Positions 39,830 to 49,020 of a DNA stretch of 63,110 nt are shown here, one piece after another. A program made the position numbers and the translations under genes. The number at the start of each line of letters is the position of its first letter. The stretch's first letter is position 1. The DNA is from Oscillospiraceae bacterium. Its GTDB lineage: Bacteria > Bacillota > Clostridia > Oscillospirales > Oscillospiraceae. The stretch covers positions 1-63,110 of the forward strand of contig JAFROD010000041.1 of NCBI GenBank assembly GCA_017429835.1, read 5' to 3'. A model generated the notes under the pieces. That model saw only the letters and a program-made list of their open reading frames with translations. It ran no database searches and had not been told where the DNA came from.

Positions 39830-42188
39830 AGCGGCTGTCGCCAAAGCAAAGCGGCAGGACAAGCGCAGAAAGTCCGCGCAGGACAGCATCCCTTTTGAGC
39901 GGATGTTCCCCGACGGAATCTGCCGCGTCTGCCCGAATTACTACACAAAAACAATTCAGTTTCAGGACATCAACTATCAGCTCAATCAGAACGAGGACAA
40001 AGCCGCGATCTTTGACGGCTGGTGCGATTTCCTGAACTACTTTGATTCTTCCGTCAAGTTCCAGCTTTCCTTTGTGAATATGGCTGCGACGAAAGAAACC
40101 TACGCCGACAGCATTTCCATCCCGCTTCGCGGAGATGCGTTCGACAGCATCGCGGAAGAATACCAGACGTTCCTCCGCAGCCAACTTGCCAAAGGCAACA
40201 ACGGCTTGATTAAGACAAAGTATCTGACCTTCGGCATCGAGGCCTCGTCTCTGCGAACGGCAAAACCGCGGTTGGAGCGCATCGAGATCGACGTACTCAA
40301 CAACTTCAAGCAGTTGGGCGTCGCCGCGTTGCCGCTGAACGGAAAAGAACGCCTGCAGGTGATGCACGGGCTGTTCCACATGGACACGCAGGTCCCATTC
40401 CGTTTTGACTGGGACTGGCTCGCGCCGTCCGGTCTGTCTGTAAAGGACTATATTGCGCCGAGTTCCTTCGAGTTCCGCAAGGGCAGCACGTTCCGCATCG
40501 GTCAAAAGATCGGCGCGGCGTCGTTTTTGCAGATTCTCGCCCCGGAGCTGAACGACCGCCTGCTCGCAGATTTTCTTGATTTGGAAAGTTCTCTTGTCGT
40601 ATCGATGCACGTGCAGTCGATCGACCAGGGCAAGGCGATCAAGACGATCAAGCGCAAGATCACCGATCTGCAGAAGATGACCATTGAGGAGCAGAAGAAA
40701 GCGGTTCGCGCCGGCTACGATATGGACATCATCCCCTCCGACCTTGCGACCTACAGCGAGGAAGCAAAGAAGCTCCTGCAGGATTTGCAGGGGCGCAACG
40801 AGCGTATGTTCCTGCTGACATTTCTCGTAATGAATATCGCAGACACGCAGCAGCAGTTGGACAACAACGTCTTCCAGATTTCCAGCATCGCGCAGAAATA
40901 CAACTGTGCGCTGACACGTTTGGATTTCCGGCAGGAAGAAGGTCTTATGAGCTGCCTCCCGCTTGGCTTGAATCAGATCGAGATCCAGCGCGGTATGACG
41001 ACCTCAGGCGTGGCGATCTTCGTGCCGTTTACAACGCAGGAATTGTTCCAAACCGGAAAAGAGGCGCTGTACTGCGGCCTGAACGCGCTTTCCAACAATC
41101 TGATTATGGTGGATCGCAAACTCTTGAAGAACCCCAACGGTCTGATCCTCGGCACTCCGGGCAGCGGCAAATCGTTCGCGGCAAAGCGCGAGATCAGCAA
41201 CGTGTTCTTCGTGACGGACGACGACATCATCATCTGCGATCCCGAATCGGAATACGGCACGCTGGTCGAGCGTCTGCACGGGCAGGTCATCCATATCTCC
41301 CCGACCTCCGGCGACTTCATCAACCCGATGGACCTGAACCTCAATTACAGCGAGGACGACAACCCGCTTTCGCTGAAATCCGATTTTGTTTTGTCCTTGT
41401 GCGAATTGATCGTCGGCGGGAAGGACGGCTTGCAGCCGGTCGAAAAGACCATCATTGACCGCTGTGTCCGTATGGTCTACCGCGATTATCTTGCAGACCC
41501 CGCGCCGGAGAAAATGCCGGTTCTGGAGGACTTGTATAACGCACTGCGGGCGCAGGACGAAAAGGAAGCGCAGTACCTCGCTACCGCGTTGGAAATCTAC
41601 GTCACCGGCTCGCTCAACGTGTTCAATCACAGAACGAACGTCAATATCCAGAGCCGCGTCGTTGCCTATGACATCAAGGAACTCGGCAAGCAGCTGAAAA
41701 AGATCGGTATGCTGATCGTTCAGGATCAGGTCTGGAACCGCGTCACGGTCAACCGCGTCGCCCATAAAAGTACAAGATACTATATCGACGAGATGCACCT
41801 TCTGCTGCGCGAAGAACAGACCGCCGCGTACACCGTGGAGATCTGGAAACGCTTCCGAAAGTGGGGCGGCATTCCGACCGGCATTACGCAGAACGTCAAA
41901 GACCTGCTTTCCTCGCGCGAGGTGGAGAACATCTTTGAAAACTCCGATTATATCTATATGCTCAATCAGGCTTCCGGCGACCGGCAGATCCTCGCAAAGC
42001 AACTGAATATCTCCCCGCATCAGCTCTCGTATGTCACCCACTCGGGTGAAGGCGAAGGGCTGATTTTTTATGGCAGTACCATTCTGCCCTTTGTAGACCG
42101 TTTCCCGAAGGAGACGGAACTCTACCGCATTATGACCACAAAACCGCAGGAACAAGCGGAAAAATCGAAAGGAAAAAAGAAAAAATGA
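39783..42188 (+). CDS. virB4: VirB4-like conjugation ATPase (CD1110 family)
   Basis: 801 aa. A TTG start at 39783 lies 8 nt after GAGGAGGT inside prgI, a strong reason for this start. Walker A GTPGSGKS near residue 458, IICDPESEYG and the Walker B-like YYIDEMHLLL; GITQNVKDLL near 700. Energises assembly of the type IV secretion channel. Ends overlapping the next start (ATGA). Confidence 0.92.
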   Translation: MSDQHALSRSDRKQIEAAVAKAKRQDKRRKSAQDSIPFERMFPDGICRVCPNYYTKTIQFQDINYQLNQNEDKAAIFDGWCDFLNYFDSSVKFQLSFVNMAATKETYADSISIPLRGDAFDSIAEEYQTFLRSQLAKGNNGLIKTKYLTFGIEASSLRTAKPRLERIEIDVLNNFKQLGVAALPLNGKERLQVMHGLFHMDTQVPFRFDWDWLAPSGLSVKDYIAPSSFEFRKGSTFRIGQKIGAASFLQILAPELNDRLLADFLDLESSLVVSMHVQSIDQGKAIKTIKRKITDLQKMTIEEQKKAVRAGYDMDIIPSDLATYSEEAKKLLQDLQGRNERMFLLTFLVMNIADTQQQLDNNVFQISSIAQKYNCALTRLDFRQEEGLMSCLPLGLNQIEIQRGMTTSGVAIFVPFTTQELFQTGKEALYCGLNALSNNLIMVDRKLLKNPNGLILGTPGSGKSFAAKREISNVFFVTDDDIIICDPESEYGTLVERLHGQVIHISPTSGDFINPMDLNLNYSEDDNPLSLKSDFVLSLCELIVGGKDGLQPVEKTIIDRCVRMVYRDYLADPAPEKMPVLEDLYNALRAQDEKEAQYLATALEIYVTGSLNVFNHRTNVNIQSRVVAYDIKELGKQLKKIGMLIVQDQVWNRVTVNRVAHKSTRYYIDEMHLLLREEQTAAYTVEIWKRFRKWGGIPTGITQNVKDLLSSREVENIFENSDYIYMLNQASGDRQILAKQLNISPHQLSYVTHSGEGEGLIFYGSTILPFVDRFPKETELYRIMTTKPQEQAEKSKGKKKK

Positions 42189-42667
42189 ACTTCATTTGTA
42201 AATCTGTAACACATAGCCGTTTCGGCGACGTGCGCATCATTCAAATCAGCGATGATTTTATCGTCTACTGTGCAAGCGATGTCGCCCGTATGCTCGGTTT
42301 CCGAGATCCCAACAGCGCCGTAAAGAACCACTGCATCGCTTCGGAAAAGCTCCACTACAAAGACGATAGCAAAAGAAGGTATATGCGCTTCATTACAGAC
42401 ACCGATGTCAACAGGCTCTGCAATGCTGCTCCTTATGAAGATGCTATAGAAATCTATGGTTGGCTCGTTCACGCGATACCCGCAGCAGAAAAGGCTGCAC
42501 TGGAAGTGAAAAGACAGATGAAAGATTATGATAGAAACTCGATTGCTTTTGGGGAGACGTCTTTACGTCGCTCGGATATCGAAGAAATTTGCGCCGCGCT
42601 TTCTCTTACCAGCAACATGCTGACTACTATTGCGAAATACGCACGCGAGTTGATCGCCGAGGAATAA
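42185..42667 (+). CDS. Bro-N domain protein
   Basis: 160 aa. The N-terminal ~95 residues match the Bro-N/prophage antirepressor fold (VYCASDVARMLGFRDPNSAVKNH). The C-terminal half is short and helical, without the usual KilA-C/ANT domain. Placed between virB4 and the cell-wall hydrolase gene, overlapping virB4 by 4 nt. Could be a DNA-binding regulator of transfer; function inferred. Confidence 0.8.
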   Translation: MNFICKSVTHSRFGDVRIIQISDDFIVYCASDVARMLGFRDPNSAVKNHCIASEKLHYKDDSKRRYMRFITDTDVNRLCNAAPYEDAIEIYGWLVHAIPAAEKAALEVKRQMKDYDRNSIAFGETSLRRSDIEEICAALSLTSNMLTTIAKYARELIAEE

Positions 42668-42673
42668 TCCGCT

Positions 42674-44152
42674 ATGGCAAGGCGTCTGAAATTCAGCAAT
42701 GCTGAACTGGAAGCAGAAGCCGCCGTCAAGCGAACAAGGAGACCGTCATCCGGTGTCGCGCGGTCTGTCGGTACAACCGCGTCTGCCACACTCCATAGCG
42801 AGATCAGTCAATACGAGCAGGACAACGTGGGCGTAGAAAGCGCGCATCGCGGAGAAGAAGCCGCGGAAAACAGTCTTCGGATTACCGCAAACCACCGACA
42901 GAAGAAACACAATGAGAAGCAGCACCGTTCCGAAACGAAAAAGCACGGCAAAAGCGCAGCCGCTGAGCATCAAAAGCGGAAAGTCAAGAAGGACGCAAGC
43001 GCAAAGAAATCCGGGAAAGCCGCCGCAAAGGCAGCCGAAAAGACAGAAAAAGCCGCCGAGAAGGCTGCAGAGTTCGCCGCAAGGCACAAAACCGGCACAA
43101 TCGTTGCCGTGGTAATCCTTGTTGTTGGCCTGGTAGTTTACTCCCTTCTGTCCGGGGGAAGCGCGGTCGCGCAAGGCGGCTCGTCCGTTGTCGGCGCGAC
43201 GACATACCCGAGCGCAGACGAAGACCTGCTTGCCGCGGAAGCGCAGTACGCCGGTATGGAGGCGGCGCTGCAGCAGCAGTTGGACAACTACGAATCCACG
43301 CACAGCTATGACGAATACCGCTACGAACTGGACGACATCGGACACGATCCGTATGTTTTGCTTTCCCTGCTGACCGCCTTGCACAATAATGCCTGGACGA
43401 TTTCAGACGTTCAGTCAGATCTATCGGTGTGTTATGAGATGCAGTACAGTCTGACGGAAACGGTTACGACCGAAACGCGAACGCGGACGGAAGAACGGGA
43501 AGTCACCGATCCGGAAACGGGTGAAGTGACGACAGAAGAAGTTGAGGTGGAATACACCTACTATATCTGCACCGTGACGCTGAAAAACTACGATCTGTCC
43601 CATATCCCGATCCAGTTAATGTCCGAAGAACAACTCGCTGTCTACGCGATGTATATGACCACTTTGGGGAACAGACCCGATCTGTTCCCCACATCCATCT
43701 ATATCAGTCTCTATTACAACGACGATTTCCTGCGCTATACGATCCCGCCGGAAGCGCTGGAGGACGAAGTTTTCGCAGCAATGATGGCGGAGGCGACGAA
43801 GTATCTCGGCTATCCGTATGTCTGGGGCGGCTCAACACCTGCAACGAGCTTTGACTGCTCCGGCTACGTCAGTTGGGTCATCAACCACTCCGGCTGGAAC
43901 TACGGTCGCCTCGGCGCGATCGGACTCTGCAACATTTGCACGCCGGTGTCCGCTGCAAATGCGAAACCCGGCGATTTGGTATTCTTCAAATACACCTATG
44001 CAGCAGAAATCCCTGACGGCGTCACCCACGTCGGCATCTATGTCGGCAACAATATGATGATCCACTGCGGCGACCCCATTCAGTACGCAGATCTGACGAG
44101 CGCCTATTGGTCAAGTCATTTCTACTGCTACGGACGTCTGCCGACACCGTAA
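42674..44152 (+). CDS. NlpC/P60 cell-wall hydrolase (CD1108 family)
   Basis: 492 aa. A basic, Lys/Ala-rich cytoplasmic N-terminus (1-130), one membrane helix (about 142-160), an extracellular middle part and a C-terminal NlpC/P60 domain with Cys395 (FDCSGY), His452 (THVGIYVG) and a further His (MIHCG). Cuts peptidoglycan peptides so the transfer channel can cross the wall. Confidence 0.88.
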   Translation: MARRLKFSNAELEAEAAVKRTRRPSSGVARSVGTTASATLHSEISQYEQDNVGVESAHRGEEAAENSLRITANHRQKKHNEKQHRSETKKHGKSAAAEHQKRKVKKDASAKKSGKAAAKAAEKTEKAAEKAAEFAARHKTGTIVAVVILVVGLVVYSLLSGGSAVAQGGSSVVGATTYPSADEDLLAAEAQYAGMEAALQQQLDNYESTHSYDEYRYELDDIGHDPYVLLSLLTALHNNAWTISDVQSDLSVCYEMQYSLTETVTTETRTRTEEREVTDPETGEVTTEEVEVEYTYYICTVTLKNYDLSHIPIQLMSEEQLAVYAMYMTTLGNRPDLFPTSIYISLYYNDDFLRYTIPPEALEDEVFAAMMAEATKYLGYPYVWGGSTPATSFDCSGYVSWVINHSGWNYGRLGAIGLCNICTPVSAANAKPGDLVFFKYTYAAEIPDGVTHVGIYVGNNMMIHCGDPIQYADLTSAYWSSHFYCYGRLPTP

Positions 44153-44171
44153 TTCACAGAAGGCAATAACT

Positions 44172-44357
44172 ATGGCAAATCCAAGAATCAAACGCAATCC
44201 GGAAGCGTGGAAAGCATATCAGCGCTGGCTGAAAGAGTCCATTGCGATTGAAAGAATGGACGCGATCCGTCAGCACTGGCTGGAGCAATCCGTGATCATT
44301 GCGCACAAGAAAGATAGGAGAACGAAATATGTACTTAACCACAGTAGAACAAATTAG
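44172..44357 (+). CDS. Small hypothetical protein, 61 aa
   Basis: 61 aa, basic and helical (MANPRIKRNPEAWKAYQRWL), GAAGG ribosome site, 19 nt after the hydrolase gene. Its end overlaps the DUF4315 start by 29 nt. Not recognised. Probably real given spacing and composition. Confidence 0.5.
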   Translation: MANPRIKRNPEAWKAYQRWLKESIAIERMDAIRQHWLEQSVIIAHKKDRRTKYVLNHSRTN

Positions 44358-44598
44358 GCGGCTGAAAGAAGAACGCGCACGGCTGGAAAGCAGAATTGAA
44401 ACTTACAAGGAGCAGGTACGGTCTGCTCGCGAACGCTGCAAAGCGATTGATGAAGAAATCAATCTGCTTGAAAACACGGAAATGGCAGACGCTCTGCGGA
44501 CGCTGGGTGTCTCTCTGGCGGAATTGCCCGCCTTTCTGCAAGCAATTCAAAGCGGCTCTCTGCCAAAGCCGAAAGCCGCAGAAAAGGAGAAGAAATGA
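44329..44598 (+). CDS. DUF4315 family protein
   Basis: 89 aa from the ATG at 44329 (GGAGA). Coiled-coil start (IRRLKEERARLESRIETYKE) followed by LRTLGVSLAELPAFL, matching the short DUF4315 protein of these ICEs. Function unknown. Overlaps the next gene by 4 nt. Confidence 0.8.
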   Translation: MYLTTVEQIRRLKEERARLESRIETYKEQVRSARERCKAIDEEINLLENTEMADALRTLGVSLAELPAFLQAIQSGSLPKPKAAEKEKK

Positions 44599-45338
44599 AG
44601 CACGCCATCTATCGAATGATTGCCCTGTTTTTGGTCGTCGGCTGCTACCTGACCTGCCTCTCGCTGACGGCGTATGCCGAACCGGAGGACGATGACTGGA
44701 CATACGAGGACGAACCGGAAGAAACAGAACCCGCGACGGAAACACAGCCGGAAGAAGTCGGCGCGTTCACGCCGAGCGGCAATCTGACGCTAATCGACGA
44801 TTACTATAAGATCGAGGGCATCGACGAAAACGGCAACGTCGCCAGCAAGCAGTTTCTGACCTTGCAGAGCAAGAACGGCAACTACTTCTATCTGGTCATC
44901 GACCGTTTCGGAACAACCGAGAACGTATACTTTCTCAACCTTGTAGACGAAGCCGACCTGATGGCGCTGATCGACGGAGAAGATAATCCTTCTCCGGTGC
45001 AATGCACCTGCACCGATAAATGCAAGGCAGGCAGCGTCAACACCTCCTGCCCGGTCTGTAAGCAGAATATGTCGGAATGTGCGGGAAAGGAAACGACCCC
45101 GGAAGTGACAGAAGCGACCGAACCCGTCGAGACGACACAGCCGACTACGCCTGCCAAGCAGCAGACCACCGCTTTCCCCGCAGGAATGATCGTATTCGTC
45201 ATTGGTATCGCCGCCGTCGTCGGAGCCGTGCTTTTCATCAAGGCAAAGAAGAAAAAGAACGCAGTCGCTGATCCTGACGGCTTTGATGTGATCGAGGAGA
45301 AAGCTCTGATCGAGGAAACAGACGAACAAGAGGGCTAA
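44595..45338 (+). CDS. DUF4366 family protein (CD1107 type)
   Basis: 247 aa. Signal peptide (1-29), acidic linker, DUF4366 core with SKNGNYFYLVIDRFG and a four-cysteine cluster (CTCTDKC, CPVC), Thr/Pro/Glu linker, C-terminal membrane helix (about 196-215) and basic stop-transfer. A surface-exposed ICE protein, conserved with the transfer genes, function unknown. Confidence 0.85.
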   Translation: MKHAIYRMIALFLVVGCYLTCLSLTAYAEPEDDDWTYEDEPEETEPATETQPEEVGAFTPSGNLTLIDDYYKIEGIDENGNVASKQFLTLQSKNGNYFYLVIDRFGTTENVYFLNLVDEADLMALIDGEDNPSPVQCTCTDKCKAGSVNTSCPVCKQNMSECAGKETTPEVTEATEPVETTQPTTPAKQQTTAFPAGMIVFVIGIAAVVGAVLFIKAKKKKNAVADPDGFDVIEEKALIEETDEQEG

Positions 45339-45386
45339 ACTTGCTTTTTCGTGCAAAATCGGCGCTTGCGAACTTGCTTTTTCGTG
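45338..45386 (+). repeat. 16-bp direct repeat AACTTGCTTTTTCGTG
   Basis: Two exact copies at 45338-45353 and 45371-45386, 33 bp apart, starting in the DUF4366 stop codon. May be an operator or the junction scar of the inserted DUF4143 module. Confidence 0.6.
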
Positions 45387-45402
45387 ATTTCCAGAGTTTT
45401 CA

Positions 45403-45516
45403 TTGAGAACTTGTCCTGTTTATGGGTGAAGTTCTCAATAGATCGGTTGACATTTCTGAATGATTGAGGTATATTTTCTATTGAGAAGTTGCATAATTTT
45501 ATAGGCAAGTTCTCAA
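45403..45516 (+). promoter_or_regulatory. TTGAGAA inverted-repeat operator array
   Basis: Four TTGAGAA half-sites forming two inverted repeats: TTGAGAACTT (45403-45412) with AAGTTCTCAA (45429-45438), and TTGAGAAGTTGC (45481-45492) with GCAAGTTCTCAA (45505-45516). They flank the promoter at 45447-45475 on both sides. Confidence 0.65.
45447..45475 (+). promoter_or_regulatory. Promoter of the AAA/DUF4143 gene
   Basis: Consensus -35 TTGACA (45447-45452), 17-bp spacer, -10 TATATT (45470-45475), between the two inverted repeats. Confidence 0.8.
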
Positions 45517-45529
45517 TGGAGGTATGGAT

Positions 45530-46831
45530 ATGGAAATCAAACGCGATCTGTATTTGAATCGACTCATTTCCTATATGTGGGACGGTCAGGTCAAGGTGAT
45601 CACCGGCATCCGCAGGTGTGGGAAATCTTTTTTACTCGGTACGCTGTTCCAAAACCATCTGCTTGCGCAGGGCGTGTCGGAAAGCCGCATTCTGTCCTTT
45701 GAGCTGGATCTGGCAAAGGATATCCGGTATCGGAATCCACTGGAGCTTGCGAAGGCAGTTCGGGCACAGGTGGAAGGCGCAACGGAGCAGTATTATTTGT
45801 TTGTAGATGAGATTCAGATGTCCGACGAGATCCCGAACCCCTACAACCCGGAGGGCAAAGCAATCACTTTTTACGATGCACTGAATGACCTGAATACCTT
45901 GCCGAATCTTGATATTTACGTGACCGGCAGCAATTCCAAAATGCTGTCCAGCGATATTCTCACGGAGTTCCGCGGACGAAGCGATGAGATTCGCGTGCAT
46001 CCGCTGAGTTTTGCGGAGTATTATGCTGCCGTAGGCGGAGATAAAGCGGAAGCATTTGAAAACTACGCTTTTTTCGGCGGTATGCCGCTGATCCTCTCAA
46101 GACCGGACGACACTGCAAAGATGACTTACCTAAAATCTCTGTTCTCTGAAGTCTATCTAAAGGATATCGTAGAGCGGAAAAAGATAAAACGAGAAGACGT
46201 CCTTTCTGCCACGCTCGACCTGCTATGCTCCTCTGTCGGCTCGCTAACCAACCCGAACAACATTGCGAATGCCCTCAACACAAGGCAGAAACTTGCCGGA
46301 GAGAATACTGTAGCCGCAAACACCGTCGCGGCGTATATCAGTCATCTGTCGGACGCGTATCTGTTTGAGGAGTGCCGCCGCTATGACGTGAAGGGGAAGG
46401 ATTACTTTGATTACCCCAACAAGTATTATTGCGATGATCTGGGACTCCGCAACGCGCGAATCGGCTTCCGTCAGCAGGAAATGACGCACATCATGGAAAA
46501 CATCATCTACAACGATCTGCGGATTCGCGGCTGTGAGGTTGACATTGGGATCGTTTACAGCAGCGAAAAAAGCCGATCCGGACAGACGGTGCAGGTTGCC
46601 CGCGAGATCGATTTTATCGCAACGCGCGGCAGCAAAAAGACCTATATCCAGTCCGCCTATGCGCTTGAGACTGCGGAGAAGACACTGACTGAAAACAAGC
46701 CCTTTAGTCTGACCGGAGATTCTTTCCCGAAAATCATCGTGCGGCACGACATCCGAAAACGCTGGTACGATGAAAACGGGATATTAAATATTGGTGTGAT
46801 TGATTTCCTGTTGGACGATACGATTGTCTAA
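45530..46831 (+). CDS. AAA ATPase with DUF4143 domain
   Basis: 433 aa from the ATG at 45530 (GGAGGT, 6-nt spacing; ATG 45524 too close). P-loop GIRRCGKSF near residue 26, Walker B LFVDEIQ, sensor YVTGSNSKML, then the C-terminal DUF4143 nuclease-like region (EIDFIATRGSKKTYIQSAY resembles a PD-(D/E)XK core). Own promoter, operator array and terminator show an independent cassette inside the ICE. The family has no settled function. Confidence 0.85.
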   Translation: MEIKRDLYLNRLISYMWDGQVKVITGIRRCGKSFLLGTLFQNHLLAQGVSESRILSFELDLAKDIRYRNPLELAKAVRAQVEGATEQYYLFVDEIQMSDEIPNPYNPEGKAITFYDALNDLNTLPNLDIYVTGSNSKMLSSDILTEFRGRSDEIRVHPLSFAEYYAAVGGDKAEAFENYAFFGGMPLILSRPDDTAKMTYLKSLFSEVYLKDIVERKKIKREDVLSATLDLLCSSVGSLTNPNNIANALNTRQKLAGENTVAANTVAAYISHLSDAYLFEECRRYDVKGKDYFDYPNKYYCDDLGLRNARIGFRQQEMTHIMENIIYNDLRIRGCEVDIGIVYSSEKSRSGQTVQVAREIDFIATRGSKKTYIQSAYALETAEKTLTENKPFSLTGDSFPKIIVRHDIRKRWYDENGILNIGVIDFLLDDTIV

Positions 46832-46895
46832 ACTTCGCAGACGATTCGCCTCAAAGGTCAATCGCGCAGTGAATTAAAAAATTATATACACGCTT

Positions 46896-46925
46896 GGGCA
46901 GTCCAAAACGGACTGCCCATTTTTA
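46896..46925 (+). terminator. Terminator after the DUF4143 gene
   Basis: 9-bp stem GGGCAGTCC/GGACTGCCC, 5-nt loop, followed by ATTTTTATT. Confidence 0.85.
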
Positions 46926-46947
46926 TTGAAATGAACAGGAGAACAAC

Positions 46948-49008
46948 ATGAAACTTGTAATTGCTGAAAAGCCCTCTGTCGGAACGAGCGTTGCCGCCGT
47001 CCTCGGCGCAAAGGAACGGCACGAGGGATATATGGAGGGAAACGGCTATCTCGTTTCCTGGTGCGTCGGTCATCTGTGCGACTTCGTGAACGCAGATGCT
47101 TACGATGAAAAGTACGGCAAGTGGCGCTATGACGATCTGCCAATCATCCCGTATCCGTGGCGCTATCAGCCGGACGAAAAAAAGAGCAAGCAGCTCGATC
47201 TTCTGAAAACGCTCTTTGCCCGCGAAGACGTGGACGAAGTCATCAACGCCTGCGACGCCGGACGCGAAGGCGAACGGATCTTCCGCAGCGCTTACTACTT
47301 CGCAGACTGCAACAAGCCGGTGCGCCGTCTCTGGATTTCCTCTATGGAGGAGGACACCATCCGCAAAGGTTTCGAGGAACTGAAACCGAGCAAAGAGTAC
47401 GACAATCTCTATGAAGCCGCCGAATGCCGCGCAAAGGCAGACTGGCTGGTAGGCATCAATGCCTCCCGCCTGTTCAGCGTGTTGTATCACCGCAAGTTGA
47501 ACGTCGGCAGAGTGATGTCTCCGACGCTCGCGATGCTGGCAGAGCGAAAGGCAGAGATCGACTCGTTCAAATCCGTCCCGTTTTACGCCGTAGAACTGAA
47601 CTGCGGCGACTTTTTTGCCTATACGGAACGCTACGGCAGTAAAGGCCGTGCAGAGGCAGTCGCCGATGCCTGTCGCGGAGAACAGGCGATCGTGACTTCC
47701 GTAACAAAGGAAGACAAGATCGAAAACGCGCCGAAGCTCTACGACCTAACCACGCTCCAGCGTGACGCCAACAGACTTCTCGGCTACTCCGCTCAGCAGA
47801 CGATGGATTACTTGCAGAGTCTTTACGAGAAGCGTTTCTGCACCTATCCGCGCAGTGACGCAAAGTATCTGGCAGACGAAATGGCGCAGAGTATCCCTGC
47901 ATATCTTGCCTCCGCTGCAAAGATCCTTGATCTTCCCGTTCCTGATACCGTCTACGCGGAGCAGGTCTGCAACAGCAGCAAGGTCACGGATCACCACGCG
48001 ATCATTCCGACCGCCAGCGCGAAAAACCTGGATATGTCCGTCCTGCCTGCAGGCGAGAGAGAACTCCTTAAACTGATCGCCCGCAGGCTGTTCTGCGCCG
48101 TCAGCGCCGCATTCGATTACTGGGAGATCACCGTCACGCTCAACTGCGGCGGCACCGACTTCACGGCAAAGTGCCGTGTCATCCGTGACAGCGGATGGAA
48201 AGCATTTCTCCCGAAAAGAAGAACGGAATTCACGCTGCCGCTTGTCCACGCGGGAGATATCTTTGACAATATCTCGACTGCGATCAAGGAAGGAAAAACG
48301 ACGCCGCCGAAATACTACACCGAGGACACGCTCCTTGCCGCAATGGAATCCGCCGGGGCAGATGATATGCCAGATGACGCCGAACGCAAAGGTCTCGGAA
48401 CGCCCGCAACCCGTTCGGGCATCATCGAGAAGCTGATCAAGACCGGCTATGTCGAACGCAAGAAAGCAAAGCGCCGCACTTGGCTCGTCCCCGTCAACAG
48501 CGGCGTTGCGCTGTCAGCCATTCTGCCCGATGACCTTCGCTCTCCCGTACTTACCGCGGAGTGGGAAGATAAGTTGAAGCAGATCGAAAACGGCAGGTAC
48601 ACGCCGGAAGAATTCCTCTGCGACATCGCGGAGATGGTCGATTCGCTCGTAAAGCACTATCAGGTCATTTCCGGAGAAGAAGTGTTCTTTCCCTCCGGCA
48701 AAAAGGTGATCGGCAAATGCCCGCGCTGCGGCGCGAATGTGACCGAAGGCAAAGGCGGCTACTTCTGCGAACGTCCGACCTGCAAGTTTGCTGTCTGGCA
48801 CGACAACCGATTCCTGAAAGCCAAGCGCGTTGATCTCACGGAGTCGATGGTTAGCTGCCTGCTGGAAAACGGGCGCGTCCTTACGCAATTCTATTCGGAA
48901 AACAAGGACAAAACCTACGACGCTTTCCTGCTCCTGAACGATGACGGCGAGCGTACGCGCTACAGCTTCGAGTTCCCCGAGCGAAAGCGGAATCGCCCGT
49001 TCGGCTGA
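46948..49008 (+). CDS. topB: DNA topoisomerase III
   Basis: 686 aa. Toprim domain (KLVIAEKPSVG; CDAGREGE near 112), active-site Tyr300 in FCTYPRSD, PTLAMLA segment, and a C-terminal zinc-ribbon (CPRCGANV... CERPTC) near residue 590. Type IA topoisomerase typical of ICEs, resolves single-stranded transfer intermediates. Confidence 0.93.
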   Translation: MKLVIAEKPSVGTSVAAVLGAKERHEGYMEGNGYLVSWCVGHLCDFVNADAYDEKYGKWRYDDLPIIPYPWRYQPDEKKSKQLDLLKTLFAREDVDEVINACDAGREGERIFRSAYYFADCNKPVRRLWISSMEEDTIRKGFEELKPSKEYDNLYEAAECRAKADWLVGINASRLFSVLYHRKLNVGRVMSPTLAMLAERKAEIDSFKSVPFYAVELNCGDFFAYTERYGSKGRAEAVADACRGEQAIVTSVTKEDKIENAPKLYDLTTLQRDANRLLGYSAQQTMDYLQSLYEKRFCTYPRSDAKYLADEMAQSIPAYLASAAKILDLPVPDTVYAEQVCNSSKVTDHHAIIPTASAKNLDMSVLPAGERELLKLIARRLFCAVSAAFDYWEITVTLNCGGTDFTAKCRVIRDSGWKAFLPKRRTEFTLPLVHAGDIFDNISTAIKEGKTTPPKYYTEDTLLAAMESAGADDMPDDAERKGLGTPATRSGIIEKLIKTGYVERKKAKRRTWLVPVNSGVALSAILPDDLRSPVLTAEWEDKLKQIENGRYTPEEFLCDIAEMVDSLVKHYQVISGEEVFFPSGKKVIGKCPRCGANVTEGKGGYFCERPTCKFAVWHDNRFLKAKRVDLTESMVSCLLENGRVLTQFYSENKDKTYDAFLLLNDDGERTRYSFEFPERKRNRPFG

Positions 49009-49020
49009 AGGAGGACGTAA

